From the NCBI RefSeq assembly GCF_900156575.1, contig NZ_FTNY01000002.1, positions 310,001 through 374,000 on the forward strand: a DNA stretch of 64,000 nucleotides, in the 5' to 3' direction. A program made the position numbers and the translations under genes. The notes beneath the pieces are model-generated. The model had not been told where the DNA came from. It made no database searches and was given only the letters and a program-made list of their open reading frames with translations. Shown one piece after another: positions 8,144 to 17,800 of this stretch. Source of the stretch: Chryseobacterium shigense (GTDB taxonomy: Bacteria > Bacteroidota > Bacteroidia > Flavobacteriales > Weeksellaceae). Within the stretch, counting starts at the first letter, position 1; each line of letters starts with the position of its first letter.

Positions 8144-8971
8144 ATGGAAAGAGAACATAATCTTGTTCCTGAAGATAAACTTTGGAAAAGGTTTCTTTAC
8201 AGGGTCATTTACCGTGCCGACACTAAACTCGGGAAGTTATTTGACATCACATTATTATCTCTGATCCTTATTAGTACCGCCATTATTATGATGGAAAGTG
8301 TACCTCAGCTTGACAAAAGATTTCATTACACATTTCTGATCCTGGAATGGATTATTTCTATCTTCTTTACCGCTGAATACTGGATGCGGATCAGTGTTTT
8401 AAAAAATAAGAAGAGCTATGTTTTCAGTTTTTTCGGAATTATCGATTTTCTGGCACTTGTTCCTTTCTATCTGAGTTTCTTTTTCCCTGTGACGAAATAC
8501 TTTCTGATATTCAGGATGCTGAGAATGCTGAGGATTTTCAGAATTTTTAATCTGCTTGATTTCATGAATGATGGCTACCTCATCGTCCGGGCTTTGAAAC
8601 ACAGTTCCAGAAAGATCTATATTTTTCTTTTATTTCTGATCATCTTTTCAGTGATCGTCGGCTCCCTTATGTTTATGGTAGAGGGCGGAAGACCCGGATT
8701 TGAAACGATTCCACAATCCATTTACTGGGCCGTAGTTACCGTGACTACTGTAGGTTATGGAGATGTCTCCCCTATTACGCCGATGGGTAAATTCTTTGCT
8801 GTTATTTTAATGCTTGCCGGATATTCCATCATTGCCGTTCCAACAGGAATTGTAACAGCAGAAATGCGGAACAAAAGACAGAATCTGGAAAAGATCTGCG
8901 ACCAGTGCGGCAATGAAGATATAGATGACGACGCGAGGTACTGCAAACAGTGTGGCAAGAAATTAGCTTAG
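8144..8971 (+). CDS. Voltage-gated-type potassium channel with C-terminal zinc ribbon
   Basis: A 275-residue inner-membrane ion channel with six membrane segments. The selectivity filter TVTTVGYGDVSP (GYG at about 203-205) is canonical for K+. The fourth segment has Arg/Lys at every third position (FRMLRMLRIFRIF), the voltage-sensor pattern, so this is a KvAP-like channel rather than a two-TM leak channel. After the pore helix the tail ends in CDQCGN...YCKQCGKKL, with C252, C255, C267 and C270, a short zinc-ribbon-like module on the cytoplasmic side. A 52-codon membrane ORF follows 45 bases downstream and may share the transcript. Confidence 0.92.
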   Translation: MEREHNLVPEDKLWKRFLYRVIYRADTKLGKLFDITLLSLILISTAIIMMESVPQLDKRFHYTFLILEWIISIFFTAEYWMRISVLKNKKSYVFSFFGIIDFLALVPFYLSFFFPVTKYFLIFRMLRMLRIFRIFNLLDFMNDGYLIVRALKHSSRKIYIFLLFLIIFSVIVGSLMFMVEGGRPGFETIPQSIYWAVVTVTTVGYGDVSPITPMGKFFAVILMLAGYSIIAVPTGIVTAEMRNKRQNLEKICDQCGNEDIDDDARYCKQCGKKLA

Positions 8972-9016
8972 TATTTGGTATTGATATTAATCTATTAACC
9001 CAATACCACAAAAATC

Positions 9017-9175
9017 ATGGAACCACAAAAGAAAAACAAGCCCAACAGTCTGGTCATTATCCTTTTCTCTTTAATCGTACTAATGATCATTATTTATTTC
9101 ATACTAGTCATGTTTTTCCCTACCATATTTGAACATATGAATACAGGAGATATACAGCCAGTACCCAACAAATGA
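9017..9175 (+). CDS. Small single-pass membrane protein
   Basis: A 52-codon ORF, MEPQKKNKPNSLVIILFSLI..., with a Lys-rich N-terminus, one long hydrophobic segment (residues 12-36) and a short acidic/polar tail ending PVPNK. The positive-inside rule predicts a cytoplasmic N-terminus. It lies 45 bases after the K+ channel stop and ends just before a strong terminator, so it is probably the last gene of that transcript. No homologue is recognised. The clean membrane topology and position support a real gene, but proof is lacking. Confidence 0.55.
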   Translation: MEPQKKNKPNSLVIILFSLIVLMIIIYFILVMFFPTIFEHMNTGDIQPVPNK

Positions 9176-9200
9176 TCATGATGAGTGATAAGTAATATAA

Positions 9201-9228
9201 AAAAGACGGCCATATGGCCGTCTTTTTC
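9201..9228. terminator. Bidirectional terminator
   Basis: Perfect 12-bp arms AAAAGACGGCCA / TGGCCGTCTTTT around a TA centre, with T runs on both strands. It serves the channel operon (plus) and the T9SS protein ending at 9251 (minus). Confidence 0.9.
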
Positions 9229-9250
9229 TATAAGTATGATAGTTCTCTTT

Positions 9251-10837
9251 TTATTTTTTGATCGCTTTGATCATTTGCTTGGAACCATCTTTCATATTCA
9301 ACGTTACAAAATACAATCCCTGCTTCAAATCTCCTAAATGAAGTGCAGAAGATGGATTTTCAATGGTTTTCACCAATCTTCCGGAAACATCAGAAACTGA
9401 AACTGATTTTACAAGGTCTGATTTTGAAATATTCAGCACCTCAGTGAATGGATTCGGATAGGCTTTAATTTCTTCTTTTGCTTTGGAAACTTCAGATGTA
9501 GCCAGTGATGCAGATTCTACGATAAAATTATCAACGAAGAATTCATAGTCTTCCGGATCGTTTACGGTTCCATCGGAAGCATAAAACGCAAAGACTGTGT
9601 TCGCCCCAGTATAAGAAGTTAAATTATAAGAATAGGTAGTAGAAGTATTAGATGGTGCGTTGGCAGCATTCCAGGTCTGAAGAACGGTCCATGTACTTCC
9701 TCCATCTCCTGAAACCAGGAACTGAACGACATCGTCAGATCCCATAGCAGAAGGCGTGGTTTCTAAAAACTCTGTAACACCATAATCAAATTTAACTTTG
9801 TATCCTCCTGCCGACAGATTGAAAGGGACGGTCTTCAGCCACGCCTGATTATCGGTATAGTAAAGATTTACTTTGGCTGCATTGTCCCCTGAATTCAGGA
9901 AGTCACCACTGTACCATAATTCATCCGTATCGGTAGGTCCTGTAGATGAATCACCTCCTGAAGCCTGCTCCCAGCAATTTCCAGGAAATGTTGAAAAATT
10001 ATTGGTGTAGGTTACGGTGGGTACTACAACGGCACATTCTGTTGTAAAGGATGTTCCTAGAGACCACGCACTTTTATCAGTAGCACTGCAGGCAGATCTT
10101 ACCCATACATAATAAGTAGTAGCAGAAGATAATGTGGACAACTGAGCAGATGTAGAAGATGCTCCTACACTTCCTGTAGCTACCGTAGTACTTGCAGGGG
10201 CAGTGTTTGTTGTGGAATAGTAATATTCATAGCCTGTTCCAACGGTGCTCGTAGAAGCTGTCCATGAAATAGATGCTGAATTGGAAGTCACTGTACTTGA
10301 AGATACATTACCAGGTGCCAGACAGCTTGGAGCTGCTCCTATAATCACTGTATAATCGTGTGCTTCTCCATATCCTGCCGTATTACAAGGTACCGGTTGG
10401 CTGGAATAACGGTCACCCACTCTCATTCTGTAAGTTCCCGGTGTAACTGTAGAAGGAATAGAGATGCTGCCGTTGGTAACTGAATTATCATCCGGGCCTA
10501 TACTGCTTGCTGCTGCAACAAGCTCTGGTGCGGTATCGTCGAATGTTCCGTTATTATCAAAATCAATCCAGATCCGTACATTCTGATTGGAATAATCATG
10601 GACTACAGAAAAGGCATAATTAACCCCTGCATTCATAGTAATGGTCTGCGCGGTATAATCTCCATAAGCCCCCTGAGAACATCCTGTATCCAAATGACTG
10701 AATCCAGCTGAAGGAATTGTAAAACTGTCGATCATATCTCCTCCATCGCATCCGCTGGAAAATTCCGGCACACAATAGGTCTGAGCAAATGCAGACGCGC
10801 TAATCATTAGTAAATTCGCAAGTAAAAACTTTTTCAT
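9251..10837 (-). CDS. Secreted GEVED/fibronectin-III protein with T9SS sorting domain
   Basis: 528 residues. An N-terminal signal peptide (MKKFLLANLLMISASAFAQ) precedes a GEVED-type domain (about 25-170; VRIWIDFDNNGTFDDTAPEL, GEAHDYTV), a fibronectin type III domain (about 172-268), and a jelly-roll-like module (about 270-445, FPGNCWEQASGG ... DYEFFVDNFIVES). It ends in a T9SS C-terminal domain (about 455-528) with YPNPF and the terminal KQMIKAIKK. It should be exported by Sec, then across the outer membrane by T9SS, and either anchored or released. No catalytic domain is seen, so an adhesin or matrix role is an inference. It shares two modules with the next upstream gene. Confidence 0.88.
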   Translation of the reverse strand: MKKFLLANLLMISASAFAQTYCVPEFSSGCDGGDMIDSFTIPSAGFSHLDTGCSQGAYGDYTAQTITMNAGVNYAFSVVHDYSNQNVRIWIDFDNNGTFDDTAPELVAAASSIGPDDNSVTNGSISIPSTVTPGTYRMRVGDRYSSQPVPCNTAGYGEAHDYTVIIGAAPSCLAPGNVSSSTVTSNSASISWTASTSTVGTGYEYYYSTTNTAPASTTVATGSVGASSTSAQLSTLSSATTYYVWVRSACSATDKSAWSLGTSFTTECAVVVPTVTYTNNFSTFPGNCWEQASGGDSSTGPTDTDELWYSGDFLNSGDNAAKVNLYYTDNQAWLKTVPFNLSAGGYKVKFDYGVTEFLETTPSAMGSDDVVQFLVSGDGGSTWTVLQTWNAANAPSNTSTTYSYNLTSYTGANTVFAFYASDGTVNDPEDYEFFVDNFIVESASLATSEVSKAKEEIKAYPNPFTEVLNISKSDLVKSVSVSDVSGRLVKTIENPSSALHLGDLKQGLYFVTLNMKDGSKQMIKAIKK

Positions 10838-11061
10838 ATCAATTTATTTTATGGTATTGGCTAATTTAATAAAAAAAATACAATATCTATTTTTTTTTGT
10901 TCAAAAAAGAATGACTCACTGAAACATATATAAGAAATATTGTAAATAATTATTTTTTAATCGATTATATACATTTCTTTCATGATGTACCCTATAAATT
11001 TAAGCAAGTACATTTTTTTTACATCAATCAATTAAGTACAAATCAATACTCTTATCAATAC

Positions 11062-11090
11062 AAAAAAATAGCAGCCTTTCAGCTGCTATT
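11062..11090 (-). terminator. Terminator of the large T9SS protein gene
   Basis: AATAGCAGC / GCTGCTATT (9 bp) with a 6-base loop. The minus-strand transcript ends in a U run. It lies 28 bases past the stop at 11118. Confidence 0.85.
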
Positions 11091-11117
11091 CAATATAATA
11101 ATACGGTCAATAAAATT

Positions 11118-14100
11118 TTATTTCTTAATGGCCTTGATCGTTTGTTTTGATCCGTCTTTCAAGTTTAAAGTAACCAGATATAATCCTTGTTTAAGATCTC
11201 CTAACTGAAGAGTTGAGGAAGGATTGTCGATGGTTTTTACAAGTCTTCCGGCAACATCAACTATTGATACTGATTTCACTTTAGAGATATCGGAAATATT
11301 CAAGACGTCTGCAAAAGGATTTGGATAAGCCTTGATCTCATTTCTAGCTGCAGAAACTTCTGAAGTTGCTAAAAGTGATGAATCGTAAGCTGAAATACGG
11401 AACGTACCGTCTGTACCTCCTCCTGAGCTTGAGTATCTCCATACACTAGCGTATAAAGTGGCACCAGGAGTCTGTCCTGTTAAAGAAACCTTAGAGAAGT
11501 TATCATTACCGTTATCATCATCACAAGCGATAGAAGTAGTACTTGTACAGTCTGCAAAAACTGAAAGTACAGTATCTGTTAAAGCTGTACCTGTAGCAGC
11601 ATCTGTTTCTATAGTAACCTTACCAGAAGCAGGAACCACTACTTTATACCATACATTTCCTGCCACATTTGTTGGTGCTAAAAGACAGCTGGCCGCTAAT
11701 GCAGGAGTATTGGTAGAACCTACAGTTGTTCCATTTACTACATTTTGAGCAAATGCTCCTCCAACCACTAGATTTATAGCAGAAGAACAGTTATCATTGG
11801 CAGGCGGAACAGCCAATGTTGTGAAAGATCCGGATACCCAACCACTTTGTGTTCCAGCACACATAGATCTTACCCAATAGTAATAAGTCGTTAGAGGCTG
11901 CAAAGGAGTTAGAATCTGGCTGGTAGCTGTAGTAGCTGTTCCTGACGCAGGAGCTGTATTAGTTGTTGAAAAATAATACTGATATCCATTTGCCGGAGCA
12001 GTCGTAGGAGCAGTCCAGGAAATTGTAGCAGAAGAATCGGTAAGCAGTGAAATGGCCGTATTTACAGGAGCATCACAAGCAGGAATAGATTCTACCACAA
12101 AATTATCAACAAAGAATTCATAATCAGGAGTATCATCAACTGTACCATCGCTTCCATAGATAGCAAACATAGTATTAGCCCCCAGGAAATTCGCTAAGTC
12201 GAAAATATAAGTGCTTGAAGTATTACCTGGTGCATTATTGACATCCCAAGTTTTCAAAACGCTCCATGTAGTTCCTCCATCGGTAGAAACAACAAACTGC
12301 ACTACATCATCAGAACCCATAGGGCTGGATGTTGTAGCATTATATGTCGTTACTCCATAATCGAATTTAACTCTATAACCACCAGCAGATAAATTGAAAG
12401 CCGGAGATTTCAACCATCCTTGTCTTCCTGTGCTATAAAGATTCATTTTAGCAGCACCAGTGCTTCCTACGTTCAGGAAGCCATCGACAACCCAGTAGTT
12501 TGTGGTACCGGTACCCGGTCCTGTAGCAGGTGTTCCGCCATTAGCCAGTCCCCAACATGTGCCAGGGAAATTCGAAAAATTATTTGTATAACTAGGGGTT
12601 ATCACACCACATACTGTTGTAAAGCTTCTTACGGTACATGATGAAGAAGTTACTCCAGCATTATAAGAATTTACAGTATAATAATAGGTCGTAGAGGTAT
12701 TTAGAGGTGTAGGCAAAGTGTAAGTTGTCACATTACCAACATCTGCATTATTTAGTACGTCTGTTCCTCCGGATGTAGTTCCTATAGTAATTTTATACCC
12801 AGTTGCGTCCGCATTTGCCGCCCATGTAAACGTAGGGGTTACAGGAACATTCACTGCTGAAGAAGCAGGAGCAGATACTACGGGACAGAATGTTTTTGTA
12901 GTGAAAGACGGCCCTGCAATCCAGAGACCTTGATCAGAACTGCTGCAACGGGATCTCACCCATACATAATAGGTCGTAAGCGGAGCCAGGTTTACCAATG
13001 TAGCAGTAGTGCCTGTAGCCCCTACTACATTAGGCGTACTTGCACTTGTAGGAGCTGTATTGGTTGTGCTATAATAAATATCAAATGCAGGGGCAGGATT
13101 TGCCATCGTCCAGCTTACAGATTCTGTTGTAGCTGTTGAGGTACCCACTGTAACTGTATCCGGCATTAAACAGGTAAGTGCATTAATATTTACGTTATCT
13201 ACATAAATATCATCACTTCCATTATCACCTGTCCCAAGGAATCTTACAATAGCAGTTGCACTGGTGGTTCCTAAGTCAACGTATTTGGTAGACCATGAAG
13301 AAGAAACTCCGTACGTGGATCCTACATTGTTAAATGTAGCGCCACCATCTGTAGAAACCTGTATTTTCAGATTATCGGTTCCTGTTGGGTTAATATAATC
13401 AAAATTTAAAATTCTGCTCCCTGCACCGGTGGATAAATTAACATATAAATCCATATACCCTGATGCATTCACAGTATTGTATGAATGAAATCTTGCAGTC
13501 GTTCCTACAGCAGGTGCTGAAACGGTACTGGACCCCCCTGTGCCGGACCATCCTGAAGCACTTGTAAATCCTGAAAGAGAAATATCACTTGCTCTCCAGG
13601 AATTATCACCTCTTGACGGCCATGTTCTCCAGTTGGCTGCATTGGGCAGATCTGCCGTTGAGTTCCCATTGACCCATGTTCCAAAACTTTCAGTGAAAGG
13701 TAATGTTGCATAAGTAGGAGCTGTAGAAAGCCATGTTCCGGGAGTAAATGTAAAGGTAAGACCGGAAGCTGGAACAGTAACTCCGTTAGTACTTCCTAAA
13801 GTACAGGTGGATGTTGTTGATGTCCCAATGGCTGTAGCGGTCCAGTCAGTACCGGTTCTATTATTCATATCTGAACTTTCAGACCCTCTGATTCCTACCT
13901 GACCCGTTAAAGTAGCAGTTCCGGAAACACAGTTACCATATACAATAGTAACGGTATTTGATGTTAAATCAAGCTGTATCTGGAAATTAATAATCTGGGC
14001 AGCTGCAGCAGTACTTCCCTGCAAATCTGTAAACTGAACAATGAACTTTGATCCTACTGTTTCATATGAAATTTCAGAAGTGGTAGTACTTGCATGTCTC

Positions 14101-14474
14101 AGGTTCGCTGCAAAACCGGCAAATGCTCCTTCATACGGAGTAGTGGTATCCGTAGAAAGGCCTACATAGGTTGCTGCGAGAGCAGGTGTACCAAGCGTGA
14201 CAAAACCATTATTGCTAATGTAGATACTGGAATAAGATTTACCATTATACTTAAAAGCTGATGGTAAATTAATTGCTGCAGATACAGCATCTGTTCCTAA
14301 AGCTGCACCGGATTGCCAGATCGTTCGGCTGGCAGATAACGAAGTGTAAGTTCCACTACTTTGCGCAAATCCGTACCCGTTATTGGTATTCGGATTAGTG
14401 GCTTGCGGTGGACCTACCTGTGCATAAGCTCCCATACTCATGGAAACTAAGCACGATAGTAGAAGTTTTTTCAT
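11118..14474 (-). CDS. Large modular secreted adhesin-like protein with T9SS sorting domain
   Basis: 1118 residues from the chosen start at 14474 (MKKLLLSCLVSMSMGAYAQ), which gives a clean signal peptide; an in-frame ATG 57 bases upstream would bury it. Order of modules: an N-terminal beta-rich domain (NNGYGFAQSSGTYTSL...), a carbohydrate-binding-like jelly roll, three or four fibronectin type III domains (YYVWVRSRCSSSDQG, YYYWVRSMCAGTQSG), a FPGTCWGLANGG module matching one in the neighbouring gene, a pre-peptidase-like domain (NVWYKVVVPASGKVTIETDA), and a T9SS C-terminal domain with YPNPF and KQTIKAIKK. Very rich in Thr, Ser and Ala. Likely a cell-surface or secreted adhesive protein; no enzyme domain was found. 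Confidence 0.87.
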   Translation of the reverse strand: MKKLLLSCLVSMSMGAYAQVGPPQATNPNTNNGYGFAQSSGTYTSLSASRTIWQSGAALGTDAVSAAINLPSAFKYNGKSYSSIYISNNGFVTLGTPALAATYVGLSTDTTTPYEGAFAGFAANLRHASTTTSEISYETVGSKFIVQFTDLQGSTAAAAQIINFQIQLDLTSNTVTIVYGNCVSGTATLTGQVGIRGSESSDMNNRTGTDWTATAIGTSTTSTCTLGSTNGVTVPASGLTFTFTPGTWLSTAPTYATLPFTESFGTWVNGNSTADLPNAANWRTWPSRGDNSWRASDISLSGFTSASGWSGTGGSSTVSAPAVGTTARFHSYNTVNASGYMDLYVNLSTGAGSRILNFDYINPTGTDNLKIQVSTDGGATFNNVGSTYGVSSSWSTKYVDLGTTSATAIVRFLGTGDNGSDDIYVDNVNINALTCLMPDTVTVGTSTATTESVSWTMANPAPAFDIYYSTTNTAPTSASTPNVVGATGTTATLVNLAPLTTYYVWVRSRCSSSDQGLWIAGPSFTTKTFCPVVSAPASSAVNVPVTPTFTWAANADATGYKITIGTTSGGTDVLNNADVGNVTTYTLPTPLNTSTTYYYTVNSYNAGVTSSSCTVRSFTTVCGVITPSYTNNFSNFPGTCWGLANGGTPATGPGTGTTNYWVVDGFLNVGSTGAAKMNLYSTGRQGWLKSPAFNLSAGGYRVKFDYGVTTYNATTSSPMGSDDVVQFVVSTDGGTTWSVLKTWDVNNAPGNTSSTYIFDLANFLGANTMFAIYGSDGTVDDTPDYEFFVDNFVVESIPACDAPVNTAISLLTDSSATISWTAPTTAPANGYQYYFSTTNTAPASGTATTATSQILTPLQPLTTYYYWVRSMCAGTQSGWVSGSFTTLAVPPANDNCSSAINLVVGGAFAQNVVNGTTVGSTNTPALAASCLLAPTNVAGNVWYKVVVPASGKVTIETDAATGTALTDTVLSVFADCTSTTSIACDDDNGNDNFSKVSLTGQTPGATLYASVWRYSSSGGGTDGTFRISAYDSSLLATSEVSAARNEIKAYPNPFADVLNISDISKVKSVSIVDVAGRLVKTIDNPSSTLQLGDLKQGLYLVTLNLKDGSKQTIKAIKK

Positions 14475-14755
14475 GCGTAGTAAAAATAAAATTAGGGGGT
14501 AAAAGTAAACAAATATTCCATTTAAATTCAAAAATTATCATAAAATATTAACAATAAAAACGCAAAATCGTTTATTTTTTAAACGAAATTAAATATGCGT
14601 TTAATTTTAATATTAAATCATCAATACCACATGTTTCTATAAATGCTTAATTATCAAACAATTAATACTAGATAAAAATCACAATAAATAGATTAATTTT
14701 AATTTATTGCCAAAAAAAATATTTATCTTTTCACTTAATAACGACTTAATATTTC

Positions 14756-14787
14756 AACAAAAAAAGCGACAAAATGCCGCTTTTTTA
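14756..14787 (-). terminator. Terminator of dnaE
   Basis: A-run/T-run flanked hairpin (AAAAAGCG ... CGCTTTTT, one internal mismatch), 20 bases past the dnaE stop on the minus strand. Confidence 0.8.
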
Positions 14788-14807
14788 TCTTAAATATACT
14801 GTTATGA

Positions 14808-17800
14808 TTAATTCAGGTAAAATTCATATTTATGAAGGAGTTGAATTTCCTTAATCAGATCTCCGTTGAGATCTACAGAATGTTTCATAGACTGCACTTC
14901 AATCTGGGAGTCATCTTCAATATTTTTAATATAGAATTTAAGCTTTTGATTTCCTTTATTCCGGTCAAGAACCGTTCTGAAAAACTCCAGATCTTCAGCC
15001 CTTACATCCATGACATCCATCACCAACGAAATGCTTTTTGCAAATCTTTCAAAAGCTTCCTGAAGCTCAATCACATCATTGACATTGACGAAAACCCTTC
15101 CGTCCTTCACCTGTGCAAACTTTATTTTGAAAATCACAAATCTTTGAACTTCCAGCTTTTCTTTGAGTCGCATATAATCTCTATCTCCCAATCTGAAAGA
15201 ATAAGACCCGGAATAATCTTCCAGCGTAACAAAAGCTACTTTCTCACCGCTTCTGAAACCATCCTGAACCCTATACTCGGTAATCAGTCCGGCCACTGTA
15301 TATTCTTTTCCTGCTCCACCACTCTCTCTTTCTTTCTGAAGGGTCTTCCAGTCTTTCTTTTTTTCTTCAAACAATTCTTCCTGCCTGTTAGCAAAAGCCT
15401 GCTCTTTGTAGGCATCTACCTCATCGAGATTTAAAAACATGAAATTTCCTTTCGGTTCCGCTTTTTTCGTGACCTCTTCTATGATTTCTTCTTCACCTAT
15501 GGACATCTCATCTGAAACAATCTCAATAAGATCTATTGTTTCGTCCTGAGCATCTTTTTCCAAAATAGGAACTTCATCCGTCACCAGCTTTTCCTCCTCA
15601 TCTTTTTCCAGAACAGATTTTTTGGATAACTGCCCCTGCATAAACTGAAAGTGGTACTTGAATTCATCCAATGGGTGAGCAGAAAGATAGAATCCAATGA
15701 TTTCCTTTTCTTTATTAAGCTTATGCATATTCGGCCATTCCGGACAAGGTGGTAATTTAGGCTGTTCGATCTGTACTTCATCGGCAAAATCAGCAAAGAG
15801 TGAGTGTTCCATTTCGTTTTTGCTTTCCTGGAAGCTTTGTCCGTACCTGATCAGTCTTTCAAGATTTGTTTTACCTGCCATATCAATATCGAAATACTGG
15901 CCTCTGTGGTAAGAACCTAATTCATCGAAAGCTCCGGCCAGCACTAAGCTTTCCGCTACTCTTTTATTCATTTGGGAAGGCAAGATCCTTTCAAAGAAAT
16001 CATATACATTTTTAAATCTTCCGTTGGCCCGCTCTTTTGTAATCGCCTCACTCGGCCCTTCTCCAATTCCTTTAATGGCTCCCAGACCGAAACGAATCTG
16101 CCCTTTTTCATTTACTGAGAATTTATATTGGGATTCATTAACATCCGGTCCCAATACATCTACTCCAATACTTTTACAATCTTCCATGAACAGGGTGATA
16201 GAATCCGTATTGTTAATGTTATTACTCATCACACTCGCCATATATTCTGCCGGAAAATTAGCTTTCAGATAAGCTGTATGATAAGCAATCAAGGCATAAC
16301 AGGTTGAGTGAGATTTATTGAAGGCATATTCTGCAAAGGCTTTCCAGTCATTCCAGATTTTCTCCAACCTTTCTTCATTAAGATTGTTTTTCCGTCCTCC
16401 TTCAATGAATTTCGGATACATTTTATTCAGAACGTCGATCTGCTTTTTACCCATTGCTTTTCTCAGCGTATCGGCTTCACCTTTGGTAAAGTTGGCCAGT
16501 TTCTGGGACAAAAGCATTACCTGCTCCTGATAAACGGTAATCCCGTAGGTTTCTTTTAAATATTCTTCAGTTTCCGGTAAATCATACACAATCTCTTCAA
16601 TCCCGTGCTTTCTGTTGATAAAGTTCGGGATATATTTGATCGGTCCGGGGCGGTATAGTGCGTTCATCGCAATAAGATCGGCAAAAACAGTAGGCTTAAG
16701 CTCTCTCATGTATTTCTGCATTCCCGGGCTTTCATACTGGAAAATCCCGATCGTGCGGCCTTCTTTAAACAGCTGATAAGTTTTCGTATCATCAAGTGGA
16801 ATATCATCCGGATCAAGATCTATATTATGTCTCTGTTTTACGAGTTTCATAGCATCTTTAATGATCGTCAGGGTACGAAGTCCCAGAAAGTCCATTTTAA
16901 GAAGTCCGGCACTTTCCGCTACTGAGTTGTCAAATTGTGAAACCAGGATATCAGCATCTTTTGCTGCGATCGTTACCGGAACAAGATTACTTACATCTTC
17001 AGGCGTAATGATTACCCCACAGGCATGGATTCCTGTATTCCTGATACACCCTTCCATTTTTTTCGCACTCGCCAATACGTCGAAACGCGGATCATCAGGA
17101 TTACTAAGCACCATTCGCATTTCATCCACCAGCATTTGCTCTTCAGGCTTCAGTTTATCATATTTCGCCAGAGCTTTGGCGATATTCATTCCCGGACTGG
17201 CCGGAATCAGTTTCGCGATATTATTGGTATCAGGGATCGGAAGGTCTAATACTCTTCCGGCATCTTTAATAGCTGATTTTCCTCCCAAAACGGAGTACGT
17301 GATAATCTGTGCTACCTGGCTTTGCCCGTACTTTTCGATGACCCATTTAATGACCCTGTCTCGCCCTTCATCATCAAAGTCAATATCAATATCGGGCATC
17401 GAAACCCTTTCAGGATTCAGGAATCTCTCAAAAAGGAGATCGTATTTAATCGGGTCAACGTTGGTAATTCCAATACAGTATGCTACCGCAGATCCTGCTG
17501 CGGAACCTCTTCCAGGTCCTACCCAAACCCCCATATTACGGGCTTCGTTACAGAAATCCTGAACAATAAGGAAATATCCGGGATAACCGGTGTTGGCAAT
17601 GACGTCAAGCTCAAAGTCAAGACGTTCTTTAATTTCATCTGTAATTCCCGTATCCACATATCTTTTTCTGGCCCCTTCGTAAGTCAGATGGGTCAGATAA
17701 GCCATCTCCCCTCTTTTGCCTCCGTCTTCCGCATCTTCAGCATGAATAAATTCTTCAGGAATATCAAACTTAGGAAGAAGAACATCCCTTTTTAATGTGT

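Noticed and set aside
14475..14531. Longer start for the large T9SS protein
   Set aside because: The extra 19 residues would sit before the signal peptide and spoil it.
16861..17562. 233-residue plus-strand ORF
   Set aside because: It lies wholly inside dnaE on the opposite strand and shows no domain; a shadow of the real gene.
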